Below, one piece after another: positions 1-7,970 of a DNA stretch of 37,280 nt (its first letter is position 1; each line of letters begins with the position of its first letter). The notes below the pieces were generated by a model that did not search any database, was not told the origin of the DNA, and was given only the letters and a program-made list of their open reading frames with translations. Source of the DNA: Planctomycetota bacterium. Lineage in GTDB: Bacteria > Planctomycetota > Phycisphaerae > UBA1845. The DNA lies in assembly GCA_016208685.1 (NCBI GenBank), contig JACQXM010000031.1:1-37280 (forward strand). Reading direction: 5' to 3'. The position numbers were made by a program, and so were the translations under genes.

Positions 1-1
1 G

Positions 2-106
2 GAGTGTGCCTCGAGGACGTGGAGGGCGTTGAACGGTTCAACGCTCATTGCCGACGTGATCGCCGGCGTCGAATTCGCCGACGGCGTCAAGAAAACTGCC
101 GCCTGA
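2..106 (+). CDS. C-terminal tail of a truncated gene, possibly a Mutator/IS256-type transposase
   Basis: Frame 2 is open from the window edge to a TGA at 104-106 and gives 34 residues ending in ADVIAGVEFADGVKKTAA. A TWRALNG segment followed by an aliphatic 'VIxGVxFxDGV' ending resembles the C-termini of IS256/Mutator-type transposases as I remember them. That is pattern memory only and could be wrong. The competing frame from position 4 is an arginine-rich reading typical of a shadow. The 5' part lies outside the window, so neither catalytic residues nor a terminal repeat can be seen. Confidence 0.35.
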   Translation, partial: ECASRTWRALNGSTLIADVIAGVEFADGVKKTAA

Positions 107-190
107 TCATGCGGTCATCCACAAGATTTGGAAATACCTCCGCCGCGCAGGAACGCGGGCTCGAATTGACGGAAATCCCGGCAGGAAGGC

Positions 191-220
191 ATTGACAAAA
201 CTATTTGTCAATGCTATCTT
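191..220 (+). promoter_or_regulatory. Sigma70-type promoter with overlapping perfect inverted-repeat operator
   Basis: TTGACA at 192-197 and TATCTT at 215-220 are separated by exactly 17 bases, with an extended -10 TG at 212-213. Arms ATTGACAAA (191-199) and TTTGTCAAT (204-212) form a perfect 9-bp inverted repeat with a four-base spacer, covering the -35 box and most of the spacer. ArsR-type dimers typically bind such symmetric sites, so autorepression of the gene just downstream is the natural inference. The predicted transcription start (about 227) coincides with the ATG at 228. Confidence 0.8.
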
Positions 221-227
221 GACGGGC

Positions 228-830
228 ATGCTGGATCTGTGCGTCATCGACGACCCCGCATCGGCCAGCGTGGCGCTTGACCCTGTGCGCAGTCGCCTGC
301 TGTCGGAGCTGCGCACACCCGCGTCCGCCGCGGCGCTGGCCGGCCGCCTGGGATTGCCGCGTCAGAAGGTGAACTACCATCTGCGAACGCTGGAAACGCA
401 CGGGTTGGTCCGAGTGGCGGGCAAGAAGCGCTGGGGCGGGCTGACGGAGCGGCGGCTGGTGGCCACGGCCTCGTCGTACGTGGTCTCACCCGGCGCGCTG
501 GGTCCGGTCGCGGCAGACCCCGCGCGCGCCGTGGATCGGCTTTCCGCGAGCTACCTCGTGGCGCTGGCGGCCCGAGTGGTCCGCGAGGTCGGACGGTTGC
601 TTCGCAAGTCCGAAGAACTGGGCAAGCGCCTCGCGACGCTCTCCATCGACACCGAGGTAAGATTCCGGTCCGCTCAGGACCGTGCCGCTTTCAGCGGTGA
701 GCTGACCGCCGCGGTCACCGCGCTGGTCTCCCGCTACCACGACGAGTCCGCACCGGGCGGACGTCGACATCGCCTGATGATCGGGGCGTATCCCATGCCC
801 GCAGAACCAAAAGGAAAGGAAACGACATGA
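228..830 (+). CDS. ArsR-family winged-helix transcriptional regulator
   Basis: A 200-residue protein. Residues about 15-75 (DPVRSRLLSEL, then LAGRLGLPRQKVNYHLRTLE) form the winged helix of the ArsR/HTH_20 type, with a basic wing (VAGKKRWGGLTERR). The C-terminal half is helical and probably mediates dimerisation or effector sensing. The frame is open from a TTG at 192, but that TTG is part of the -35 box and so cannot be translated from this promoter. ATG 228 sits at the predicted transcription start, implying a leaderless mRNA. The gene overlaps the SRPBCC gene by ATGA (827-830). ArsR plus SRPBCC/AHSA1 pairs are a recurrent arrangement. No metal-binding ELCVCDL-type cysteine motif is present, so a metal sensor is unlikely. 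Confidence 0.85.
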   Translation: MLDLCVIDDPASASVALDPVRSRLLSELRTPASAAALAGRLGLPRQKVNYHLRTLETHGLVRVAGKKRWGGLTERRLVATASSYVVSPGALGPVAADPARAVDRLSASYLVALAARVVREVGRLLRKSEELGKRLATLSIDTEVRFRSAQDRAAFSGELTAAVTALVSRYHDESAPGGRRHRLMIGAYPMPAEPKGKETT

Positions 831-1639
831 GTGTGAAGAAGGAAGCCTCCGGGCGTCGGTCGGTGCAGATCGAGGTCGAGGTCCCGGGAACGCCGGAGGA
901 AGTCTGGCGGGCGATCGCCACCGGGCCGGGCATCTCTTCGTGGTTTGTCCCCACCCGCAGCGACGAGCGTGCCGGAGGTCAGGTGGTGAGCAACTTCGGG
1001 CCGGGCATGGACTGCTCCGCGACCATCACCGTGTGGGAAGCGCCCAGGCGGTTCGAGGCCGAGGGCGACATGGGCATGCCGGGCTCGCCCAAGATGGCCA
1101 CCGAGTGGACGGTCGAGGCTCGCGGCGGAGGGAAGTGCCTCGTGCGCGTGGTGCACAGCCTGTTTGCCAGCACCGACGACTGGGACAATCAACTCGACGG
1201 CCTGGAGCAGGGCTGGCCGACGTACTTCCGCATCCTGCGGATGTACCTCGAGCGCTTCAAGGGCATGCCGTGCTCGGCGATGCAGTTCGTGGGTTTCTCG
1301 TCCGATTCGGAGGCGAAGGCGTGGGAGAAGGCGGGCGGAGCGCTGGGGCTTCTCAGGCTTGCCCAGGGCGAAAAGTGGGGCGCTCCCGACGGCCTCCCGC
1401 GCATGACCGGCGTAGTGGACGCCCTGGGACAAGGGATGCACAAGAACACCGTGCTGCTTCGCCTCGACGCGCCCGCGCCCGGGACGGCATACGTCGGCGC
1501 GTTCTCCTGCGGCGGGATGGTGATGGTGTGCATGAGCGTCTATCTCTATGGCGACAAGGCCAAGGCCGCCGTCGAGCATGATGAGCCGGCCTGGCAGAAC
1601 TGGATGGGCGAGCACTTCCCGATGCCGCAGATGGGGTGA
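827..1639 (+). CDS. SRPBCC (START/AHSA1-like) domain protein
   Basis: A 270-residue cytoplasmic protein. The first ~150 residues match the AHSA1-like SRPBCC fold: an IEVEVPGTPEEVWRAIATG start, then GISSWFVPT and TEWTVEARGGGKCLVRVVHS. This fold forms a hydrophobic ligand pocket; the ligand is unknown. Residues ~165-270 are an additional segment of unknown role (GMVMVCMSVYLYGDKAKAAV). The ATG overlaps the regulator's stop codon, and a purine-rich AAGGAAAGGAAA stretch just upstream serves as ribosome-binding site, so translation is probably coupled and the ArsR protein probably controls it. A stress- or ligand-responsive role is inference from the pairing. Confidence 0.8.
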   Translation: MSVKKEASGRRSVQIEVEVPGTPEEVWRAIATGPGISSWFVPTRSDERAGGQVVSNFGPGMDCSATITVWEAPRRFEAEGDMGMPGSPKMATEWTVEARGGGKCLVRVVHSLFASTDDWDNQLDGLEQGWPTYFRILRMYLERFKGMPCSAMQFVGFSSDSEAKAWEKAGGALGLLRLAQGEKWGAPDGLPRMTGVVDALGQGMHKNTVLLRLDAPAPGTAYVGAFSCGGMVMVCMSVYLYGDKAKAAVEHDEPAWQNWMGEHFPMPQMG

Positions 1640-1678
1640 ACGGCGGGATACGCGGGTGACGCGATGCCTGTTGGGCTG

Positions 1679-1874
1679 GTGCGAGAATTCCTTCTCGCAC
1701 CCACCTTAGCGGGAATACGTTCCCGCGCGCGGCAAGGTTCGAGTGAGTGGCTGGTGCCACTGCTCTGTGAGCAGTGCACAACCGCCCACAGAGCGGTGGC
1801 ACCTGGCTATTGCGCGAGTGCAGACGCGGGAAGGGACTCCCGCGGAAGGACGTGCGAGAAAGGATTCACGCACG
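1679..1874. repeat. Nested palindromic element of five hairpins (REP/MITE-like)
   Basis: Hairpins occur in mirror order about a centre near 1777. Outer: 1679-1700 (GTGCGAGAA / TTCTCGCAC, perfect 9 bp). Second: 1709-1726 (GCGGGAA / TTCCCGC). Central: 1752-1769 with 1787-1804, 16 of 18 positions complementary. Fourth: 1825-1844 (CGCGGGA / TCCCGCG). Fifth: 1851-1874 (8 of 9). The outer hairpins are also imperfect inverted copies of each other, so the whole ~196 bp folds on itself. It lies between convergent genes, fills most of that gap and codes for nothing convincing. It may also act as a bidirectional terminator. Confidence 0.75.
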
Positions 1875-1907
1875 AGCGGTGGCAGTGGCACGGGCGTGAT
1901 TCCACCA

Positions 1908-4136
1908 TCAGGGCGCGCCGGCAGCGGCGCCGGAATCGGGATTCCCCAGTTGCGTCTCCAGCCGTGCGAGCAGTTCGCCCCACGCGCTGGGCAGGCCGTC
2001 CGCGGTCACGGCTTTGAGCACCGCAAGCAGGGCCCGCGCCCGCGGGGCATCCGCGGACATCTCCGCCGAATCGAACCATCGCCCGACGGTCTCCACGAGG
2101 ACCGCGCCTACCGCCTCCGCAGGCAGACTCGCCGCGATCTGACTCACCACGGACGCGACGTCCACCTCGGTGGCGGCGTGAAGCGCTGCGTCCAGCCACC
2201 GCCGCGCCGCCTGGTCGGCGTTGCCCACCGGCTGTTTGAGAGAGAGCTCGAAGAGCCGCCGCCATTGGGCGGCCGCCTCGGCGTAGCGCCCCTGGGCCGA
2301 CAGCGCCGTCGCCAGCCGTTCGTGCACGAGTGCCGGCGTCGTGTCGGTCTCGCTCGCAGGGGTGATGCCGGCCGCGAGTTCCTCCAGAAAGCGGATTTCC
2401 AGGTCCGGCGATTCCCGCAGCCGCCGTGCCTGCTGAAGGCGTTCTTCGAGGGGCTTGCGGCCGACGAATTCCCGGAAGCCGCGCCAGGCGGCCTCGCGCA
2501 CCAGGTCGTTCGCTTCCGTGGCCGGGCTCAGGCGTGCCAGCAGGCTCTCCAGGTCCGTTTCCTCCGTGCCCAGCTTGGCGACCGCCTCGGTGGCGGCCAG
2601 GCGCACCAACGGGTCCGCGTCCGCCATCAGGGCCCGCAGTCGCGGCAGCTTGGAGACGTCGCCGATGGTGCGCAAGCCGCGGATGGCGGCGCGGAGCACC
2701 GCCGCGTCGTTGGACTCCACCGCGTCCACGAACTCCAGCGCGAAGGAAGGATCGGCGGCGCCGGCCATCGCCGACAGCAGGGCGGCGCGGAGCGCCGTCT
2801 CGTCGATGCCGGCGCGGCGATAGCGTTCCTGAAGGGCGGTGACGATCTCGCGCTTGCGCTGCGGGTCCTCGAGCTTGGTGACCACCTGCCCTAAGGCGAG
2901 TGCCGCCTCGCGCACGCAGGGGCCGTCGGTTTCGGCGGCGGTGATCTCGCGAAGCAGGACGGGGATCGCCTCGGGATGCTCCAGCTTGCCCACCGCCTTG
3001 AGCGCCGCCTGGCGCATGGCCGTGTCCTTTTCCCCGTCCAGCATGGCCAGGACGGCCTTCACGGCCGCGGCGTCGTTAAGGGTTTGAACGATGAGCAGCG
3101 CTTCGCGGCGCACGGTGGCGGAAGGGTCCTTGAGACGTTGCAACAGGGCGGCCAGCAGCTCGCCGGCGGGGCGGCGGCCCTCGTCGGCGATGCGCGCCTG
3201 GACGATGCCCAGGGCGGTGAGCTTGACTTCGGGGGCGGCGTCCTCGAGCCAGGCGAGCAACCGGGCGTCCTGCTGCTCGGCGCTGACCGTGCGGAACAGC
3301 TCGCGCTGGAAGTCGCCCAGCCGCTGCGTCAGCAGCTCGATGCGCCGTTTGTTCTCTTCGCGCAGCGCCGCCCGCTCCTGCTCCACCTTGCGCAGGCGAT
3401 CACGGTAGATGGAAAACTGTTCCGCCAGCCACGCTTCGCTGGGAAGCCGCGACTTCTCCGCCCACCAGGCACGCCACAGCTCGGCCCGGGGGCCGAACTT
3501 GTCGCGGCACGCCGGCTCCAGCGCCGCCACCACGCGATCGGTGATCGCCGGGACGCCGGTTTCCAGGAGGGCGATCAGCTCGCCGACCACCTCGCGACGG
3601 TCCACCTGCGGGGCGAGGGCGTCGATGGCGGCCAGGCGCGTGGCCAGCGGTGCGTCGGCGCGTGCCGCCAGGGTTCGGAGCCTCGCGGGCACTTCGCTGC
3701 CGCCGAACACCGACAGCGCGCGGGACGCCGAGACCCGCAGCTCCTCCGATTCCGCCCCCAAGAGTTTGACGAGCGGCTCCACCAGCTCCGGATGAAGATG
3801 GGCGGTTTCGCGCGTGGCGCGGTCGGCGATGGCATCACAGAGGGAACGCTGCGCCGCGGGGGCATCGCCGCGGCCAAGGATTTCAACCACCTGGCTGCGC
3901 GCCGGTGGGGCGTCGAAGGCCAGCAGGACCTCCGCCCAGCGCTGCCGCTCACCCGGCCGCGCCTGAGGATCCAGCAGACCGGCGCGGCAGTTCTCCAGTT
4001 GGGTCGACAGGTTCGCGGCCGGCGCCAGGCCGGGCGGCACCTCCTCGCCGACCATCGCCCGCACGGCGCCGGCGGCCGTCCACGACCATGCCATGGAGAC
4101 AAACAGGCTGGCGATGGCCGTTCGTCGCGGCGCCAC
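1908..4136 (-). CDS. Secreted HEAT-repeat protein
   Basis: A 742-residue protein from GTG at 4136, chosen because GGGGAG lies 6 bases upstream and a clean signal peptide follows (basic VAPRRT, a hydrophobic stretch, then TAAGAVRA). The longer frame from 4196 would bury this signal. Residues ~50-225 and ~300-590 are alpha-helical HEAT/PBS-lyase-type repeats (for example VRREALLIVQTLNDAAAVKA and VREAALALGQVV). A charged coiled coil sits at ~240-280 (RLRKVEQERAALREENKRR). The C-terminal ~150 residues resemble TPR-like helices. HEAT arrays are protein-binding scaffolds; the partner is unknown. Its 3' end faces the palindrome at 1679-1874. Confidence 0.85.
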   Translation of the reverse strand: MAPRRTAIASLFVSMAWSWTAAGAVRAMVGEEVPPGLAPAANLSTQLENCRAGLLDPQARPGERQRWAEVLLAFDAPPARSQVVEILGRGDAPAAQRSLCDAIADRATRETAHLHPELVEPLVKLLGAESEELRVSASRALSVFGGSEVPARLRTLAARADAPLATRLAAIDALAPQVDRREVVGELIALLETGVPAITDRVVAALEPACRDKFGPRAELWRAWWAEKSRLPSEAWLAEQFSIYRDRLRKVEQERAALREENKRRIELLTQRLGDFQRELFRTVSAEQQDARLLAWLEDAAPEVKLTALGIVQARIADEGRRPAGELLAALLQRLKDPSATVRREALLIVQTLNDAAAVKAVLAMLDGEKDTAMRQAALKAVGKLEHPEAIPVLLREITAAETDGPCVREAALALGQVVTKLEDPQRKREIVTALQERYRRAGIDETALRAALLSAMAGAADPSFALEFVDAVESNDAAVLRAAIRGLRTIGDVSKLPRLRALMADADPLVRLAATEAVAKLGTEETDLESLLARLSPATEANDLVREAAWRGFREFVGRKPLEERLQQARRLRESPDLEIRFLEELAAGITPASETDTTPALVHERLATALSAQGRYAEAAAQWRRLFELSLKQPVGNADQAARRWLDAALHAATEVDVASVVSQIAASLPAEAVGAVLVETVGRWFDSAEMSADAPRARALLAVLKAVTADGLPSAWGELLARLETQLGNPDSGAAAGAP

Positions 4137-4483
4137 GCACGACTCCCCGATTGAATGATCCCGCACGGAATGCCGCGCACCCGCGCGCGTCGGCACCGGC
4201 TTCTTGTACCCACGTCGCGCGACGCCCGCAACCGCACCTGGGCCGCGCCCTCCGCGGACCGTCAGCGCAAGGACTTCGTCCCGGGCGTTCGCGCTGCGTA
4301 TTGCTATACGCTGTCGCGTGACAGGCTGTGCGAGCTACCATCGTATCGGTTGCGACCCGAGTTTCGTGAAGTTCGTGCAGCCATCCTGGTGAGGAACCTG
4401 ACCGCCTGGCGCGCCCTCGGGCTGCAAGGTCGACGTTTCCCGACAGACGCCCGACGGTAGCGCGCGAAACACGGCGGCGCGAG
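4137..4483. other. Intergenic region upstream of the HEAT gene, two small hairpins
   Basis: These ~350 bp hold no convincing gene; arginine-rich readings on the + strand are G+C artefacts. Two short adjacent inverted repeats are visible: GCGTAT / ATACGC with a 4-base loop at 4296-4311, and CTGTC / GACAG at 4311-4324. They may be regulatory for the HEAT gene (read leftward) or part of a terminator for the kinase gene ending at 4484. No promoter with both boxes stood out. Confidence 0.4.
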
Positions 4484-6409
4484 TCAGGACTTGATCTGTG
4501 CCGGCACCGACAGGCGGAAATGCGCCCCGCCGAGCTCGGGGTGGTGTCGGGCCGCCAGGTCCAGCCGTCCGCCCAGCAGACTCGCCCAGTCGCGGGCCAA
4601 CGCCAGTCCCAATCCGATACCGCCCTGCGCCGTGGCGTCGGCCCGGCGCCCGCGGCGAAAGGGCTTGAAGATGATCCGTGCGTCGGCGCGGTCAATGCCG
4701 GGGCCGGAGTCGATCACGTCCATATGCAGGCGGGTTCCCTCCAACCACAGACGCAGCAGCACCGTGGCGTTGGGCCGGCCGCGCATATGGCGGCAGGAGT
4801 TGTTGACCAGGACGCCCAGGACCTGCTTGAGCACGTCGGCGTCGGTCCGCAAAACCGCGTCTTTCGGTATGTCGTTCCTCGTCCGTGCCGTCATCCCCGC
4901 CAGCTCGCAACGATGATCCAGCGTATCGCGAAGGGCCAGCTCCAGTGCCGCGCCGTTGGTCTCCACGGGGTTGAGACGCGCCTTCTGATTTTCCAGCCGG
5001 GCGTACTCCAGCACCCCCTCGACCAGGCTGGTGAGCCGCTCCGATTCGCGGTTGAGTGTGTCGAGGTACTCCTGCCGCGCGCCCTCGGGCACCATGCCCG
5101 CGGAGAGCATGTCTGCATAGAGCCGGAAGGTGGTCAACGGGGTGCGCAGCTCATGCGTCACCGCGTAGGCGAACTGCATGCGCCGCTCCGTGAGCGCTAC
5201 CAGGTTTCGTACGCCCCAACCCGCCACCGCCAGCACCACCAGCGTCGCGGCCCAGGCGGCCACCAGGATGCTGCGCACGGACTGCCACGCCGCGGCGTCG
5301 GTCGCTTCTCGCGAGTAGGGCACGCTCAACACCGCGGGGAGCTGTGTGAGCCGCGGGGCGCTGGCTTCCACGTCCGAAACCGCCTCGTCGCTGGTGGGCA
5401 ACACGTCGACCTGGGAAGCCACCGATTCGGGGAAAAGTCCTTCGATCTGCTCGAGCAACTCCTTGCGCAGGTTGCCCCAGTCGCCCACGAATCCTTGGTA
5501 AAGCACGGTTGCGTCCGACACGCACTCGCGAACGAACGCCAGCTTGCGGCGGTCGCCCGGCACGCCCTCCACCCAGAAAGGCGGGGCGAAGGCTCCGAGC
5601 GTAATCTCAAGGTCGGTGAGGTCCGGGTCGGCCTCGTCAAGGTCCGCCGTGGAACCGTGCGAGTGGGTGGGGCGGTTGATCTCCGCGATCTCCGGAGTTT
5701 CACAGATGGGCAGCGGCACGTGCCGCACCTGGGTGTCTTGCAGGCGGCGCTCGCGGCTCTGGTAATCGCGGGTCAGGCTGGTCCGCCCCCCGGCGAAGGA
5801 GGGCGTACGCTGCGCCACCTGGACCAGCCGCGCATGGTCGGCGGCGCTGGAGGCCGCCCCGGCTCCCGGCTCGCGCCTCGGCGCACGGGCGGCGTGCTCC
5901 CGCAGGTTCAGCAGTGGGAACGACTTTTCGAACCACTCCCACGTGCTGCGCGCCCGCGATTCGGTTACGGCATCGTGGCTGACCACGTCCATCGCCCAGC
6001 GCCAGCGTTCCTTGGGAAGCTGCGGCGAGGTGAGCACGCCGTCCTCCACCTGGAAGTACAGGTCGATCCAGTCGTGGGGTGGTCCGGCCTTAAGGATCGG
6101 CGAGGGAAAAATGCCGTACCGCGGCGCCGTTTCCCACCCTTCTTCGGAGATGCCCGATACCGGGCGGCGGGCGTGAAAGGCCTTGTAGTCAGTGTGGTCG
6201 CGTGCCGCCTCGGAATTCAGGATTCCGCCCATGTAGCTGTCCAGGCGCCCGAGCGCCCGGTCAATAAGCGCGTGCTGTTCCTGCCCAACGTTGTAGCGTG
6301 CCAGTTCGATGGTGGCGGCCGTCGCCCAGCTCATGCCCGCGACGACCAGGACGGTGATCAGGGCGAAGACGGCCAGCCCCGCGATCTTGCTGCGCTGAGC
6401 GCGCCTCAT
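4484..6409 (-). CDS. Membrane sensor histidine kinase
   Basis: A 641-residue inner-membrane kinase. The first membrane segment is at ~8-32. A very large (~330 residue) extracytoplasmic region that I do not recognise follows. The second membrane segment (~375-395, LVAAWAATLVVLAVAGWGV) leads almost directly into the HisKA H-box, THELRTPL with His419; no HAMP is evident. The HATPase domain has N-box VLVNNSCRH (Asn536), G1 DSGPGID and G2 GGIGLGLALA, so catalytic residues look intact. ATG 6409 overlaps the response regulator's TGA as ATGA (6409-6406); an upstream extension to 6493 would run inside the regulator and is rejected. It should phosphorylate the regulator encoded upstream. Confidence 0.92.
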   Translation of the reverse strand: MRRAQRSKIAGLAVFALITVLVVAGMSWATAATIELARYNVGQEQHALIDRALGRLDSYMGGILNSEAARDHTDYKAFHARRPVSGISEEGWETAPRYGIFPSPILKAGPPHDWIDLYFQVEDGVLTSPQLPKERWRWAMDVVSHDAVTESRARSTWEWFEKSFPLLNLREHAARAPRREPGAGAASSAADHARLVQVAQRTPSFAGGRTSLTRDYQSRERRLQDTQVRHVPLPICETPEIAEINRPTHSHGSTADLDEADPDLTDLEITLGAFAPPFWVEGVPGDRRKLAFVRECVSDATVLYQGFVGDWGNLRKELLEQIEGLFPESVASQVDVLPTSDEAVSDVEASAPRLTQLPAVLSVPYSREATDAAAWQSVRSILVAAWAATLVVLAVAGWGVRNLVALTERRMQFAYAVTHELRTPLTTFRLYADMLSAGMVPEGARQEYLDTLNRESERLTSLVEGVLEYARLENQKARLNPVETNGAALELALRDTLDHRCELAGMTARTRNDIPKDAVLRTDADVLKQVLGVLVNNSCRHMRGRPNATVLLRLWLEGTRLHMDVIDSGPGIDRADARIIFKPFRRGRRADATAQGGIGLGLALARDWASLLGGRLDLAARHHPELGGAHFRLSVPAQIKS

Positions 6410-7146
6410 GGCGGAGTCTCGGCGGCCGGCTGCGTGGTCACCTGCAATTCCGGCCCCAGCATGTATCCCTTTCCGCGCACGGTGACGATCCAATCCAAGT
6501 CACCGTCCTCGGACCGTTGCAGCTTCTGTCGCAGGCGGGTGACGTGCATATCGATGGCGCGGGTCTCCACGGCGCCGTCGCGAATGCCCCAAACCGCGGA
6601 AAGAAGCTCCTCACGCGTAACGAAACGCCCGGCGTGCGCCGCCAGGCGCAAGAGGATGTTGGCTTCCATCTCGGACAGGGGCACACGCTCATTGGCGCCG
6701 CGACAGATTTCGCGCCGACCGCAGTCCACGGTGGTGCCGCCGCCGCGGATGCTCACCACGTCCCGCGGGCGCTCCGGGCTGCGACGCAGGACCGCATCCA
6801 CGCGGGCGAGCAGTTCCCGTGCCGAGAAAGGTTTGACGACGTAATCGTCCGCCCCCCCGCGCAGGCCGCGCACGCGGTCGTCCTCCGAGCCGCGCGCCGT
6901 CAGGATGATGACCGGGCGGGAAGGTTGCGCCTTGCGCAGCTCATCCAGCACCTCGAAGCCGTCCCGTTTGGGCAGAAGCAGGTCCAGCAGGACCAGATCG
7001 ACCCCGGCGCGAAGCGCCTCGGCAAGGCCGGTGTCGCCATCCGCGGCCTCTACCGGTTCGTGCCCCGCGGCGCGGAGCACGTCCACGATAGCGCGGCGGA
7101 TCGCGTCCTCGTCCTCGACCACCACGATGGTTCGTTTTCGGCCCAT
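6406..7146 (-). CDS. OmpR/PhoB-family response regulator
   Basis: A 246-residue two-component regulator. The receiver domain (1-~120) has the acidic pair Glu11/Asp12, phospho-acceptor Asp55 (LVLLDLLLPKRDGFEVL), Thr83 and Lys105 (VVKPFSA). The C-terminal OmpR winged helix covers ~145-235 (LSEMEANILLRLAAHAGRFV, AIDMHVTRLRQKL, VRGKGYML). ATG 7146 is preceded by AGGA at ~7 bases spacing; the frame continues upstream to 7293 without domain support. It forms an operon with the overlapping kinase gene. Targets are unknown. Confidence 0.93.
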   Translation of the reverse strand: MGRKRTIVVVEDEDAIRRAIVDVLRAAGHEPVEAADGDTGLAEALRAGVDLVLLDLLLPKRDGFEVLDELRKAQPSRPVIILTARGSEDDRVRGLRGGADDYVVKPFSARELLARVDAVLRRSPERPRDVVSIRGGGTTVDCGRREICRGANERVPLSEMEANILLRLAAHAGRFVTREELLSAVWGIRDGAVETRAIDMHVTRLRQKLQRSEDGDLDWIVTVRGKGYMLGPELQVTTQPAAETPP

Positions 7147-7297
7147 GACGGTTCCTGCAACAGGGACTGGCTCGGCTCCGACACTGCGGGCAAGCGCGGC
7201 TTCCCGCCGGTCGGTGCCGCGCTCGAAGGCGAACCGGATCGTCGCAGCGCCGTCCGGGTGGACGACGGGGCACAACACCGGCTCGTTACACACCCCT

Positions 7298-7326
7298 ATT
7301 ATACTCGTCCGGAACGAACGGACGAC
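7298..7326 (-). promoter_or_regulatory. Candidate promoter for the two-component operon
   Basis: On the minus strand a perfect TATAAT lies at 7303-7298. The -35 position 17 bases further upstream (7326-7321, GTCGTC) is poor, so the call rests on the -10 box. Transcription would start near 7291, giving a ~145-base leader before ATG 7146. Confidence 0.45.
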
Positions 7327-7443
7327 GGTCGGTCGGCGGTAAGGGTAGCCGCTGTCGGGCGTGTCCGGCCTTGCACCCGGCGCACGCCGCGCCGGTGGAC
7401 GCCGGGGGGCGCGGGCCGGCGGCCGCGCTATCGCTGCGGCAGG

Positions 7444-7968
7444 TTACGCCTGCGCCGCCTTCGGCCGTTCGAACATCGAGTCGAGCGCGAAACGCCGGTA
7501 GCCGGTGAGCAGGGTGCTGAAGACAAGCAGCAGCAGCCCCAGGTTCTTGCAGAGCTTGATCCAGGTGATCTCAACCCCCGTGCCGCAGCCGCAGTCGAAC
7601 TTCACCGTCCAGAACGACATGGACTGTTCCTGCATGATCGCCAGGCCGCGAAGGAGAATGGCGGGCGTAAAGACGCAGAGCATCACCGCCATGAGCACCG
7701 CCGACCCCCGCTGGAGCAGTCCAACGAACAGCGCCAGCCCGCACACGATCTCCAGCCAAGGCACGACGACGGCGGTGGCGTTAAGAAAATACGGGGGCGA
7801 CTCCGGGAGCATCGAGTAGAGACGGACGCCCTTCAGGAAGACGGAGGGCTCGACGACCTTCACCACACCTGTGTAGAAAAAGTAAGCCCCGAGAAACAGC
7901 CGCGCCAGCAGCGGGGCCGGCACCTTCAGCCCGTCCCACCAACCAACCAGAGAAGCGCGCTCGCCCAT
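7444..7968 (-). CDS. DoxX/MauE-like redox-associated membrane protein
   Basis: A 174-residue integral membrane protein with about four helices (LLARLFLGAYFFYTGVVKVV, ATAVVVPWLEIVCGLALFVG, AVLMAVMLCVFTPAILL, and a C-terminal helix). The FDCGCGTG motif (Cys126, Cys128) between helices three and four is typical of MauE/DoxX-like proteins that pass electrons or handle disulfides. ATG 7968 begins two bases after the rhodanese stop codon, with AGGGGA inside the rhodanese gene's end, so the two are surely co-translated. The pairing suggests sulfur or thiol redox chemistry at the membrane; the substrate cannot be read from sequence. Confidence 0.85.
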   Translation of the reverse strand: MGERASLVGWWDGLKVPAPLLARLFLGAYFFYTGVVKVVEPSVFLKGVRLYSMLPESPPYFLNATAVVVPWLEIVCGLALFVGLLQRGSAVLMAVMLCVFTPAILLRGLAIMQEQSMSFWTVKFDCGCGTGVEITWIKLCKNLGLLLLVFSTLLTGYRRFALDSMFERPKAAQA

Positions 7969-7970
7969 GG

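Noticed and set aside
1720..1760. tRNA-like GGTTCGAG T-arm sequence
   Set aside because: No matching acceptor or anticodon stems could be formed; it lies within the palindromic element.
1664..2017. Small frames over the nested palindrome
   Set aside because: The readings are produced by the hairpin arms and have mirror-like peptide sequence; no coding signal.
1743..2894. Long + strand open frame (383 codons) antisense to the HEAT gene
   Set aside because: Arg/Gly/His-rich composition without any domain; a shadow of the real minus-strand gene in G+C-rich DNA.
4155..4460. + strand frame of 101 codons in the gap after the HEAT gene start
   Set aside because: Arg-rich, no ribosome-binding site, no recognisable motif.
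4520..6844. Very long + strand frame (774 codons) opposite the kinase and regulator genes
   Set aside because: The opposite strand encodes complete kinase and receiver motifs; this frame has only low-complexity composition.
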